Positions 54,641-64,000 of a stretch of 64,000 nucleotides of DNA are shown here, in pieces (the stretch's first letter is position 1; each line of letters opens with the position of its first letter). Under the pieces are notes generated by a model. It worked only from the letters and a program-made list of their open reading frames with translations. It did not search any database and was not told the origin of the DNA. A program made the translations under genes and the position numbers. This stretch comes from Sclerodactyla briareus (taxonomy: Eukaryota; Echinodermata; Holothuroidea; Dendrochirotida; Sclerodactylidae): contig JAODTK010004021.1 of NCBI GenBank assembly GCA_026419785.1, positions 124,001 through 188,000 of the forward strand. Direction: 5' to 3'.

Positions 54641-55585
54641 ACAAGTTGCAGGATAGGCAGTTTGCCATATCATAAATTGCAAACTGCTTTCAGGTGACCA
54701 TACAAAACTAAGACCCCCATCTTTATCTTGTATTTCAAAAATCTTCGCAGTGGAGGGAGGGGGGGGGGGTTGTGGAAATTTGGGGCATCATCCTCCATAT
54801 TGGAATATTTTTGGGCAAATCTGGAAGGGTTAATACCCCCTCACTGTGTTAGTGCTTGAAGTGGTACAGTGCATAAATGTGTGTGGAAATGGTGGGCTGA
54901 AAGGCTGCAGTTCAAAGACAACCCATTTGTATATTCTGGGCAGGGCTTAGTTGAAAAATTGTCAGCCATGTTGTCCGCTTTTAGCCAGGCCCTGCATATC
55001 CCATGTGGGTCTTGTTGGAGATGATACATTCATTTACATTGTGTCAATTTCCAAAATACTTCAAATAGTTCCTAACTTGCTCATTTATTATGGGGAGACT
55101 GAGGTGGGTACAAGTCAACTGGAAAGTGAGAGTGGCAGGGAATTACGCAGGTGGGGTTATGGAACCACACATGGTTCCTGGTATGCCAGTAAAGGACAAG
55201 TATGTCTTGTCCTGTATGGAGCATTTGTTCCCATTCCATTCACGTATGCATGAAATAGATATTTGCAGATTGAACCTTTTGACTGATGTAATGTAAGGCG
55301 TTAATGTCTCATGGCCCAATGTTGTTTCTGTGGAATCAAAAAATTTGGTTGAGTGTAGCAGAATTGATGTGTGTGTGTGAGGGTTGGGGTAGGGGTGGGG
55401 GCGGTTGGAAAGAGAAGGTTGGGGGAGGGGCTGTTGGGAGGTAGGCTTATGTGATTGCACACATAATGGTACTGTCTGATTGTGTCATTGAGTGTCGAAC
55501 AGCCTATTGTATTTGCCTAGTGATTTTAGGACCAGCTACAATAATCACAACTATTAGTATAATCCCAAGGTCAGCTGTCCCAGTG
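54641..55585. other. Intergenic, nothing recognised
   Basis: The frames at 54,951-55,296 overlap in two registers and match no family I know. A poly-G tract lies at 54,759-54,770 and a G-rich stretch at 55,376-55,440. Confidence 0.4.
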
Positions 55586-55594
55586 TGCTTTTTG

Positions 55595-56400
55595 CTGCCT
55601 TGCCGAAGGCAAGAGGTATCTATGCAGTCACGCACCGTGCGTATGTGTGTGTTTGTATGAAGAACGCAAGCATGTATGAAGTTCAAATTAAGTATGTGGG
55701 TTGGACGTATAGAGAGGATGACCCCTATTTTTTGTGCCAGTTCGAGGTCATTCAAGGTCACGAGAGGGCAAAGTTCAGAAAGCTTGTCAGCACGATATCT
55801 AACGAGTGCGAGTATCTATTTTTTCAAATTAGATTTGTGGGTTGCAAAAATGGCTAGGATAAAACCTATTGTTTTTGTTGTCAGGTCAAGGTCATTTGAG
55901 GTCATTTTAGGGTCATCAAAGAACAATCCTTATATATCTTGGCAATGTAACATTTTAGAGAGATGTCATGATGGAAAGTTTTCTTCGTCTCAGCAAACTA
56001 TATCTGTTGACCTCATTTGACCTTTCGACCTCGTTTGACCCATTGACCTGGTGACCTTGAGTTTTAATTTTTTCGTGATGACCAGATTCATCTTGCTGAG
56101 ACAAACAAGAAAGTCTATTACGCTACCAGATTACTATACTCACGAGCTATCTTATGTTACGGACCTCTCTTCACAAAAGGTCGAGATTGCCTAAATTTGA
56201 CGTTTGACATTGACATCTTGGCAATGGAGCATTTCAGGAGTTTTTGTCATGATGGAAGTTTTGTTCGTCTGGGCGAACTGTATCTGGTGACCTTTTTTGA
56301 CCTCATTCGACTTATTTGATATTTTGAGCTGGTGACCCTGAGTGCTAACTTTTGTGATGACCAGACTCGTCCTGTTGAGACAAACAAGAAAAACTCACCC
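55595..56400 (+). repeat. R2 element, best-preserved head and AGGTCA body
   Basis: Head CTTGCCGAAGGCAAGAGGTA then TCTATGCAGTCACGCACCGT, a short GT run, then CAGTTCGAGGTCATTCAAGG and GTCAAGGTCATTTGAGGTCA. The body ends with two tandem TGACCT-rich units (about 55,970-56,170 and 56,240-56,400) that are the same sequence, in the other orientation, as the two units at 2,990-3,530 (TGGAAGTTTTGTTCGTCTGG, GGTGACCTT, GACCAGACTC, GAGACAAACAAG). Confidence 0.8.
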
Positions 56401-56739
56401 AAGCATTGGATTTCTTCTGGATACTGGCGCTATATACATTTGTATGTCTATCTGTTGTACACTCCACACCCCATTACCCCACAATTCCTGTATGTCATAC
56501 TTGAGTTGGGGGTTGCAATGGTTGAAAATGTCCTTGGTTTTCCCCGTAGACGTACAGGATCCTTCCAATTTAGGATAGGGGCCAAAAAATCACCTGAATC
56601 TTATGAGTCACTTGTTTGATGAGCATTTGATTGAAAATTCAGTCAGCTATCAGTCACTAGAAATTTGGGCATTTCTTTTACTTTTGCTTTTTTCTGTTGA
56701 TATTTTATGTTTTTTGTCGTTTTTTGTTTGAATTTTCCG

Positions 56740-57720
56740 CCAGGAGGTAGCAGGTCGAGGGGGAAATGCCAAGTTTGTTGCTTTACATTTATTGAAACGG
56801 TGGTATGATCTACAAATTTCCCAGAAATGCACGTCAGGAAATGTCCTGCTTAATTCAATTAGAACACCTAATTCTAATCCCCCTCCAACCAATGCCAAAT
56901 TGTGTGTGTATACTATAATAAGCCTTTAATTTGGCAGGTCAACATTGGTCCCATTCCCCAAAAGGATTCAATCTCTCAAGTTGTGTGTGTGAGACTGTGA
57001 GTAAACACACAATAAACTGCTGACTTCCTGTCAGACATTCAGTTTGGAATGGTGCCTGGCACTGGCAATGCCCAGACGATTGAGAGTGTGTAATCCAATT
57101 ATTCTCTGTGTGCACTCACTCTACTGTTTATCTGATTGTTTACATTCAAGTAACACTTCCATATAAGCATGCAGAAAGCACTCTTCCAGGATGTAAATTT
57201 CTTGACAGGCAGGACTGACTATTTGGGGTATTATTAACCCTGTTTCATAAACAAAAGCCCTGATGAGGGGATTAACTGTAGTGTGTATAAAAGCAGTGAG
57301 AGGGTAGTGGATTGGGGGGGAGAAGAAGAAGAAAACAGGGGTCAAGGAAGCGTCTTTGAAAAAGTGGGAGATGGGCACAACTTTTGTGGCATTTTTCGCT
57401 ATTGAGCAAAAAGTGAGGGCATTACCCTATACCCCGGGCAGAGATGGGTAGGGGTCTATTAAGTATCCCTCTTCTTCCTCAGTGCCTCTCTATCTGGTGT
57501 TGACAGTCACATGTGTGACTATTTGAGAGAGTGGTTGCCAGATAATTACATTTTAAACAATTGTCCAGGAGTCATACTGGAGCAACATTAACTGAGCCCA
57601 CATGTCATCACTCAGGAAGGACTCAACATGGGCTAAATGTCATGTTCCACACTAGAATATTGCAAATATCTCGTCTGTTCTATTATATCTATTTGGGGCC
57701 TAGATATTTGTAGTATTATC
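56740..57720 (-). repeat. Dispersed repeat family R1, copy B (inverted relative to copy A)
   Basis: Reverse complement matches 940-1,890 over its whole length, including ATAATAGAACAGAC, 'GTGGGCTCAGTTAATGTTGC', 'AATGCCCTCACTTTTTGCTC', 'ACAGTTAATCCCCTCATCAG' and 'TTATTATAGTATACAC'. The span between the two copies contains all of SHQ1. No reading frame with a family match. Confidence 0.8.
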
Positions 57721-57769
57721 ATGCAGCCAGATACATTTGAGAGAGAGAGAGAAAGAGGAGGGGTACAGT

Positions 57770-58120
57770 ACTCAAAACTTCTATGCACAATACAACGCCG
57801 CAGCAAGGGGGAGAAAGAAAAAATGCCACTGCTTCATCATGTGACCATGAATGGGAGGTTGTTAGTGTCGGGCAAAACTTTATGGTGATGGGCGAGGAAT
57901 ATATGTTGTCGCTCGTGTGACGTTGGCTCAAGTAGGTGTATGTATGTGGAGAAGGAACAGCCAACCCTCAGATTCATCATATTCCAGTTGAGTACATAGA
58001 ATATTTTTTGTTTTTAGTGCCATTCCACACGAGCCGGCACCTGTCGTTTCACGGATAATGTATAAATGGTACCTCTCGGGTCCCGGAGGGGTTATTTCTG
58101 TCGATCTGGGAGGGGTCGAA
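57770..58120 (+). repeat. Dispersed repeat family R4, copy 3
   Basis: The most complete R4 copy: it joins the part matching 32,190-32,415 to the part matching 34,800-34,960 and so shows that these belong to one family. It ends near TCGGGTCCCGGAGGGGTTAT. Class unknown. Confidence 0.65.
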
Positions 58121-58339
58121 ACCGCCCCAAATACGCCCCTGTTTACATAACGGATGTAATTTCTTATTCACAAGCTTCGCCTGTGCTTTACTGTCGGTCA
58201 TCTTGGAATAAGAACCAGAAGGAAGCCAGAAGCCTTCGTGATTCCTTGACTGATCCTGACTTGATCAAGCTTAGCATTGTCAATTACATGCTGACAGAAT
58301 TCGCTCGGGATCATGTAGTATCAATAATGGGGAATCCCT

Positions 58340-59365
58340 TACAAAGTTTGAGCCTCATCCATCCAGGTGAGGTATTTGAGGCATACCATATTTCAACCTT
58401 TGACCTAACCCCAAAAAAAAGTTGAATGTACATCATGGAGAACCCACATAACAAGTATGAGCTTCATCCAGGTGGGGTCGTGTTATCGTGTTAACGAAGC
58501 TAAACATTGCCAAATTATCAAAACACATTCCCCATTTCCCCCAACACTGACCCCCTGTCCACACCAAAAAACATAGGGTTTCTGTGCTCCCATAAGAGAG
58601 CGGTATACCGAATTTAAACCTGATCGGAGCAGGAATTCTGGACTTATCGTGTTAACAAGAATTTTCAGACTGACTCAGAAATTCCTTTGACTGACCACAA
58701 GACGATAGGAATTGGGTGCTCACTATGGGTAACCCACATACCAAGTATGAGCTTCATCCATCCAGGTGGGGTCGAGATATATATTACAAGGATTAAAATC
58801 GAGCCCCAAAGGTAAACAAATTCGATTGTTTTTCGAAACTGACACCCATTCTTCGACAAAAACAATGGGGTCCCTATACTCCCCGTAAGAAAGCTGTATG
58901 TATACGAAATTTCAACCTGAAGCTCCATCCATCCAGGTGGGGTCCACGCCAAAAACGATAGGATTTCTGAGAGCTGTATACTGAATTTCAACCAGATCAG
59001 ACCAAGACTTCTGGACTTATCGTGTTAACAAGATTTTCAGATTTTGAGTATATTGAGTATGAACTTCATCCATCCAGACGGGGTCGAGTTGTCGTGTTAA
59101 CAAGGTTGGGCGTCACCACACACACACACCACACACACAACACACAAACACACACACACACACACAACACACAGACACACACACACACACACACCACACA
59201 CACACACCACACACACACACACGCGCGCACGCGCACACACACACACACACCACACACACACACACACACACCACACACACACACACACAACACACACACA
59301 CACACACACACACAAAAACACACTGTCATGATTGCATAGATTCCTCCGACTTCGTCAAGGAATAA
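58340..59365 (-). repeat. R2 element, minus orientation, with internal repeats and (CA)n microsatellite
   Basis: From the right: head TTGACGAAGTCGGAGGAATC then TATGCAATCATGACAGTGTG (minus), then about 210 bp of CA-rich microsatellite (59,115-59,325), then repeated units with 'GAGCTTCATCCATCCAGGTG' and 'ATCGTGTTAACAAG' (near 58,360, 58,460, 58,750, 58,930, 59,070; spacing 100-300 bp). The Cys/Val and His/Thr frames on the microsatellite are artefacts. Confidence 0.75.
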
Positions 59366-59664
59366 AAAAATAAAAAAAATAAAAACGGCCTTACTAGACT
59401 GAGAGTATGTCACCATCATCGTTGATGATGACAAATGCAGCGATAAATGGCTTTATATGATATCTACTTTCACATGATACTAATCTACACTTAATTCTGT
59501 TTGTTGGGCGCGCCCCATTTTGAATGACCCTCTTTGAGGAATGTATATTCTCCGTACCACTCGGCGTTGATTTCCCATTCCTACAATAATAATAATTGAA
59601 AATTATGGGAAATTAAAACATTGTTGATTTCGATCCTTTGGTCAGTGATTTGTTGAGTTATAAA

Positions 59665-60035
59665 AAAAATAACTCGTTCTTATATAACGCTTTTCAACGC
59701 CGAAGACCTGCTTCAAAAGCGCTGTACAGATATCACCCCTGATCAATATAGTGACTTGTCACACCCGTACTATACAACACGCACCTCTGCTTGTACTCCC
59801 CAGTCGCACCATTTCAGTATGTCACTTCATCATGACTGCCTCAAACGGCGCTAGCTACTTTTCACAAGTCACCGCACAATTGGGGCCACTTTATAGTGGT
59901 GGCGGGGGAAACATTTCAGAAGACATGTCTGGTCTAACAGCGCAGTCCTCAGACTTTCAATGAGTTGCGAACTCGCAATCACTGGTTTTGCAGTCTAGTG
60001 CTCTACCGAATGAGCTAATCCGCCTGCCTATCTCA
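59665..60035 (-). mobile_element. tRNA-derived SINE (tRNA-Cys-like head), minus strand
   Basis: The minus strand begins GGCGGATTAGCTCATTCGGT with AGAGCACTAGACTGCAAAAC (a GCA anticodon-like loop) and GCGAGTTCGCAACTC, that is box A and box B of a tRNA-Cys-like unit. The body runs to a 3' end with 'GCGCTTTTGAAGCAGGTC' and AAAAGCGTTATATAAGAACG before an AT-rich tail (about 59,665). The head is degenerate, so this is a SINE rather than a tRNA gene. A host frame over it (59,751-59,963) is not credible. Confidence 0.75.
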
Positions 60036-61200
60036 AATCTCAAAGTTCGATCAGTTACATTTCTAAAATTAGAGTGGGCTGGACATGAATCTGCCAAAAT
60101 GTGACTTAAGTGTCATCAGTTATGCGAGAGGATATACTATCCTGGTCCGTTCAATGAAGTATATCCAATCCAGTGTATCTGCACCATGTCAGCTGATCTC
60201 TATACTATTTCAGCTCCTGTCACCAACATCCTTGATCGGTCTTGAACGCCAGGGTAGTCGCCGTTCTTGGCGGATTGCTGACGTGTGCCGGGTTCATTTT
60301 TCGAGCGTCCTACCACCAGGCACTATCTGGGAACTAACCCTATACATCACGATCTCGGGTAAGGACAAGCACACCACTTACGTTGTTTGGTAGGCTCTCG
60401 ACTGAGACATTAATGTATAAACAGCAGTAACAACTAACGAGAGTGAATGGAGCTATATGATATTATAAAAAACAATGTTATTTCAGATAGGGAAGGATGT
60501 ATTATATTTGGTAATTTAAATTAAATAAAATAACTATCCCCGCAAATGCGAATACTCTTTTGTGGTTGAAATTAAAGAGATCAGGTGGACAATCAATAAA
60601 TGACTGGTCACTGGTTTCAAAAAGTCGAGGGACACACTTTTCATCTGTGAACTATTCTGGATACTACCCTGACATCCATATATTCTTTTAATCGCATGTC
60701 GACGGTCACACGTTGTGATCAGTCTCGGCATCGTTATCACCTGCGTTAAACAGTCTCAGCGGAGTGTCAGAAAAGGGGTTCTTATACCCCCGGATTGTCA
60801 GGAAAAAAATCTGGGCAAGAATTCCATGCCTCTTTCAGTTCTAGATTTCAGTAGTTTCTGCACGTGTACTTCTTTATAGTTACATATCCACCGGCCACAG
60901 AAGATTGTCTTCTGTATGCAGACTGAACTTTTCCCCAATGGAAAGACTGAGTAGAACAATCTACTCGCGCAGAGTGAGAATATTTACTTTAAAAGTGTTA
61001 ATTAGTCCAAGAAAGCAGATAGTTTTCCCTACTTTTTTTCTCAGTAGTACAAATACGGAGAATTGTGCGCGGGTGGAACCCGAAGGATTTCTACATTTTT
61101 TCGACTTTCTGCAAACAGGCAAGCGATAACGATATCGAGCAGCGAAACGTGCGAATGAGGCAGCAATAATATATTAGGAGATATATATTATTCATTAATT
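60036..61200. other. Intergenic, nothing recognised
   Basis: The 102-residue frame at 60,085-60,393 was examined as a possible exon but has no recognised family and no clear splice context. It may lie in an intron of the transporter gene to the right. Confidence 0.35.
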
Positions 61201-62230
61201 TAGATACAGTACGCAATTCAGACCTTGACCTTGACCATGATCTTCATATGGCAAACTTGCCTTAGTCCTTAACAAACATTGTTACTCAGTTTGGTCAACA
61301 TCCATCAAATAATGACCAATTGAGAGGAAAAAGGCCATTTCACACAGTGCTAATGAACTTAGACCTTTGACCTTCCCATGGCGAAGTTTGTCCTCAGCTC
61401 AATGAACTTGGGATCAATTAGTCCAACCCCCAATGACTGCCTGTTTTAGGGTCTGTAATACTTCTTTTCATCAACTCTAACGGCACTGTATGATGTTGCA
61501 TCCAAATCCACATTTTGATTTTTTTCTTTACAAAAAGGGCCTATATTGCTCTTGTTAATTGATCTTCGACCAACTACGATGTCAACACTCTCATGGGTCA
61601 ATAATCATTTTGTCTAAGTTTGATCAACATCCATCAGAGATGACCGTTCAGGAGTCAAGAGGCATTCCACACGTGGCCAATTGTGCCCCTTTAATGACCT
61701 TTGACCTTGACTTCTCAGGGTCAAAGGTGTCACAGAGGTCAATAAACATTGGGTCAACATTTGGTCACATGCAATCGATATTGACTGTTTGGGCCTTAAA
61801 GCTTCTTTTCAACAGATGTTACTTTTTAACTCTAACGGCACTTTATGACGTTGCATCCTGAATCTGTGAACAAGCTGAGAGGAGCACCACCAAGGAAACA
61901 TTATGACACAGTTTCAAGAAATGTACTTTGTTGGAGAAGATACATATTGACATTTCACACATAATGACCTAAGTGCCCCACTGATTGACCTTTGACCTCG
62001 ACCTTCACAAAGTCAAACATGTCCCATGGGTCATTAACATTGTGTCCAAGTTAGGTCAAAATCCATCGGATTTGACTGTTGGGGTCTTAGTGTTCTTTTC
62101 AACAGCTGTTTCTTTTTTTAACGGTTTTAACGGCACTATATGACGTTGCATCCAAAAATCTGTGAAAAGCTGAGAGGAGCACCACCAAGGAAACATTATG
62201 ACACAGTTTCAAGAAAATGTTAATTAACAA
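61200..62230. repeat. Tandem array (~300-bp units) with TGACCT motifs
   Basis: Units near 61,200-61,520, 61,540-61,860 and 61,900-62,160 repeat 'GACCTTTGACCT', 'CATTGxGTCxAxxTTxGGTCA', 'CATCxGATxxTGACTGTT', 'CTTCTTTTCAACAG' and 'AACGGCACTxTATGACGTTG'. 'GAGGAGCACCACCAAGGAAA' is present twice, about 300 bp apart. Two perfect TGACCTTTGACCT sites occur (61,695-61,707 and 61,986-61,998). Confidence 0.8.
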
Positions 62231-62365
62231 TGTTAATTGACCCATGGGACATGTTTGACTTTGTGAAGGTCGAGGTCCCAGTCACAACGAGGCACGGGGT
62301 CATTATGTGTGAAAATTATCATATGTTCTCCTCCAACACAGTACAGATTCTTGTTTCAATTGAAA
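61905..62365. repeat. Large imperfect inverted repeat (hairpin)
   Basis: Left arm about 61,905-62,045, right arm about 62,227-62,365, loop near 180 bases. The inner 45 bp pair almost perfectly (left CGACCTTCACAAAGTCAAAC.., right GTTTGACTTTGTGAAGGTCG). The outer parts pair with more mismatches (left ACTTTGTTGGAGAAGATACA, right ATGTTCTCCTCCAACACAGT). Confidence 0.85.
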
Positions 62366-62717
62366 TGGTAACTTTCTCAGAAGACACACCGAACCACTTT
62401 TGTTACTATTCCAGTTTATGTATCTGTTAACTTTCAAGCTGCGATGCATGGGGGAGGTCTTAAATCTCAAACTCTGGTCGTTGTATTACAATACCGTTTC
62501 CGGGGGTTCGTTTCAGGATAATTGCCAACCAAGTGACATCAATTTTGTTTGTTGTTTTACAGATGGGGCTTGGCTAAAGCTAATCTCCCCACAAAGCCCT
62601 TCAATTAAAGATAAAAAGTGTATGGAAAAACATATTGAAGTACACTGTTTTCATTTGAATGGTTCGGTTTATACTGCGTTTGACCATTCCAATGTTACAA
62701 TTTTTTTCCTCTCACAG

Positions 62718-63565
62718 TATTGGTTGCGGCTTGGTTATGTTATACACTGGTGACGTCAACCAAGCCTTCGGACCGTCGTTCCCCGCCGCTCAAACACTAA
62801 GCCAAATTTCGGGTTACATTGGAATTGCCGTTGTTCCACCGGCATTCGGGTATGATTCTAGTCAATTATGGAAAAACGGAGGCTGTCCTATTCCTTGGCT
62901 TACTCACCTCGTTGTTAATTGCCATATGCCCTTGCAACGACGCTGACATTGCCGGATTCGATACCCTCCAGCAAGAGGAGCCCGCTGTTGAAGCCAAACT
63001 CGACGAGGAACGGGAAGGGCTGATCGAGAATAATCCTGGGGAGGACGGCGTAGTGATGCAAGAAAATGTTAGTGGAGAATCCTTGGACGAGAACGTGAGC
63101 TTCTTCAATGAGTTAGTGTCACTAATTATCACCCCATCAGTCGTGCCATTAGTGTTTCTCACTGCTGTTGCATTCGTACAATATTCCTGCTGGTCATATT
63201 CTGGTACCGACGGGGAAAGCCTGGGTCACGCCCCTTCTGTAGCGTATTGGTCTCCTTCATGGGCGGTGATTTCGGGACATACGGGGAAAACGTACAGTTT
63301 TGTATTTTCGCTGGAATCGAGCAACCCTGATGAACGGATACATACTCCCGACGAGTCTCGTGGTACTTGGATACGTCCTTAGTTTCTTTCTAGACGGGTT
63401 AATTCCGCTTGCTATATGTCGAGTCTCAGTGGTTCGGGGTCTCGGTGCAGTTCTGCGTGTGTGGATCGTGGCTTCAGCAACTGTGTGTGAACGAAAACAA
63501 GAGGGCGGTGTGACAGTGATTATCAATACACCGGAATCTTCGTCTTTCTCGGAGGCATTTGTCAG
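62718..63565 (+). CDS. Probable exon of an MFS-type multi-pass transporter (SLC18B1-like)
   Basis: A pyrimidine tract and CTCACAG acceptor precede 62,718, and GTCAG|GTGAGA at 63,565 is a good donor. In between, hydrophobic segments alternate with an acidic loop: AVLFLGLLTSLLIAICP, then EEPAVEAKLDEEREG..., then PSVVPLVFLTAVAFVQYSCW, and in another frame LPTSLVVLGYVLSFFLDGLI. Order and spacing resemble the middle of MFS carriers such as SLC18B1: a GPSF motif near the helix 5 signature, helix 6, cytosolic acidic loop, helices 7 and 8. Substrate unknown. The frame changes at least twice, as in SHQ1. Similarity is by pattern only, and another multi-pass protein is possible. Confidence 0.45.
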
Positions 63566-64000
63566 GTGAGAAGATGTATTGTTATATATGTACTCATGAA
63601 CACTACCTTAGGCAGAAAAAAAAAGATGTTTGTTTGTCATCCAGACCCCTGAAAAGGCGGCGGATAGGCGGGCGGATTTTTTTTTTTTGTTTTTGGGTGG
63701 GGGGGGGAACGCAGATTCGCACATAAGGAACATGTGAAAATAGGACGCTAAATGATATCCGGCCCCCAGCACTACTAGAACTAGCGGCATCAGTAGCTTC
63801 AGTTAGTGTCCGCTTGCCAACCGTACAAGGACAAAGTTAAGTAGCCAAAACCGTGACCGGAAGTCGCATGCAAAACCACGCCAAGGTTGGGTGACACCAA
63901 GTCATCTGGGCCTATATCACGCTATGGGCCATTTCGTGACTCCGCGACTCTCACATTTTCTAAGAAGTAGTCTGAATCGTTTTGTTCCACACTGCCGAAG
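63566..64000 (+). other. Right edge, presumed intron
   Basis: Follows the GTGAGA donor. Contains a T-run then a G-run at 63,678-63,708. No further exon is seen before the end of the window. Confidence 0.35.

Noticed and set aside
59022-59434. Histidine/threonine and cysteine/valine frames near 59.1-59.3 kb
   Set aside because: Same cause: a (CA)n array without coding features.
59960-60034. tRNA-Cys gene
   Set aside because: The arms pair poorly and a SINE body with an AT-rich tail follows, so it is a SINE head.
60085-60393. 102-residue frame as an upstream transporter exon
   Set aside because: It lacks membrane segments of MFS type and convincing splice sites.

Overview
The window is animal nuclear DNA: genes split by introns with GT-AG sites, tRNA-derived SINEs, a non-LTR LINE, a DIRS-like fossil, long (GT)n/(CA)n, (AT)n and (ATT)n microsatellites, and much intergenic space. 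The repeat load and compact exons suggest an invertebrate, perhaps a marine deuterostome, but the sequence alone does not fix the phylum.

The one gene that can be read nearly complete is SHQ1, the chaperone of dyskerin in H/ACA snoRNP assembly. It lies on the + strand at about 10,243-27,460 in ten recognisable exons. The encoded protein follows the family from its first residues (MLTPAFELSQDD) through the CS domain and the SHQ1-specific helical domain to an acidic, serine-rich tail. Splice sites are canonical at almost every junction, yet most exons carry one-base frame breaks. That pattern fits an unpolished long-read assembly better than an old pseudogene. Two junctions (exons 8 and 9) are followed by tandem copies of the exon's own 3' end with its splice donor. 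The exon 9 array has a 167-bp unit and about five extra copies.

Layout: 1-5,800 holds dispersed repeats, an AGGTCA-rich element, a small hAT-like MITE candidate and a short very GC-rich patch. 5,870-7,450 is a CR1/Jockey-type LINE fragment (minus strand). 7,450-10,242 has no recognised gene. 10,243-27,460 is SHQ1, whose introns hold a three-unit SINE satellite, a hAT-like MITE with an exact 8-bp target duplication, a 17-bp perfect hairpin and degenerate tandem arrays. 27,461-41,000 is intergenic, with several repeat families and microsatellites. 41,040-46,600 is a 2.78-kb segment present twice in tandem with very many small indels between copies; a third, diverged and interrupted part-copy lies at 33,280-34,120. 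48,690-51,260 holds two fragments of an unplaced repetitive gene family. 51,430-52,560 is a broken DIRS-like retroelement. 54,000-62,400 is mostly repeats, including AGGTCA-bearing elements, a SINE and a large imperfect hairpin. 62,718-63,565 looks like an exon of a multi-pass MFS-type transporter running toward the right edge.

Apart from SHQ1 and the probable transporter no host gene could be supported, and nothing shows that these two work together.
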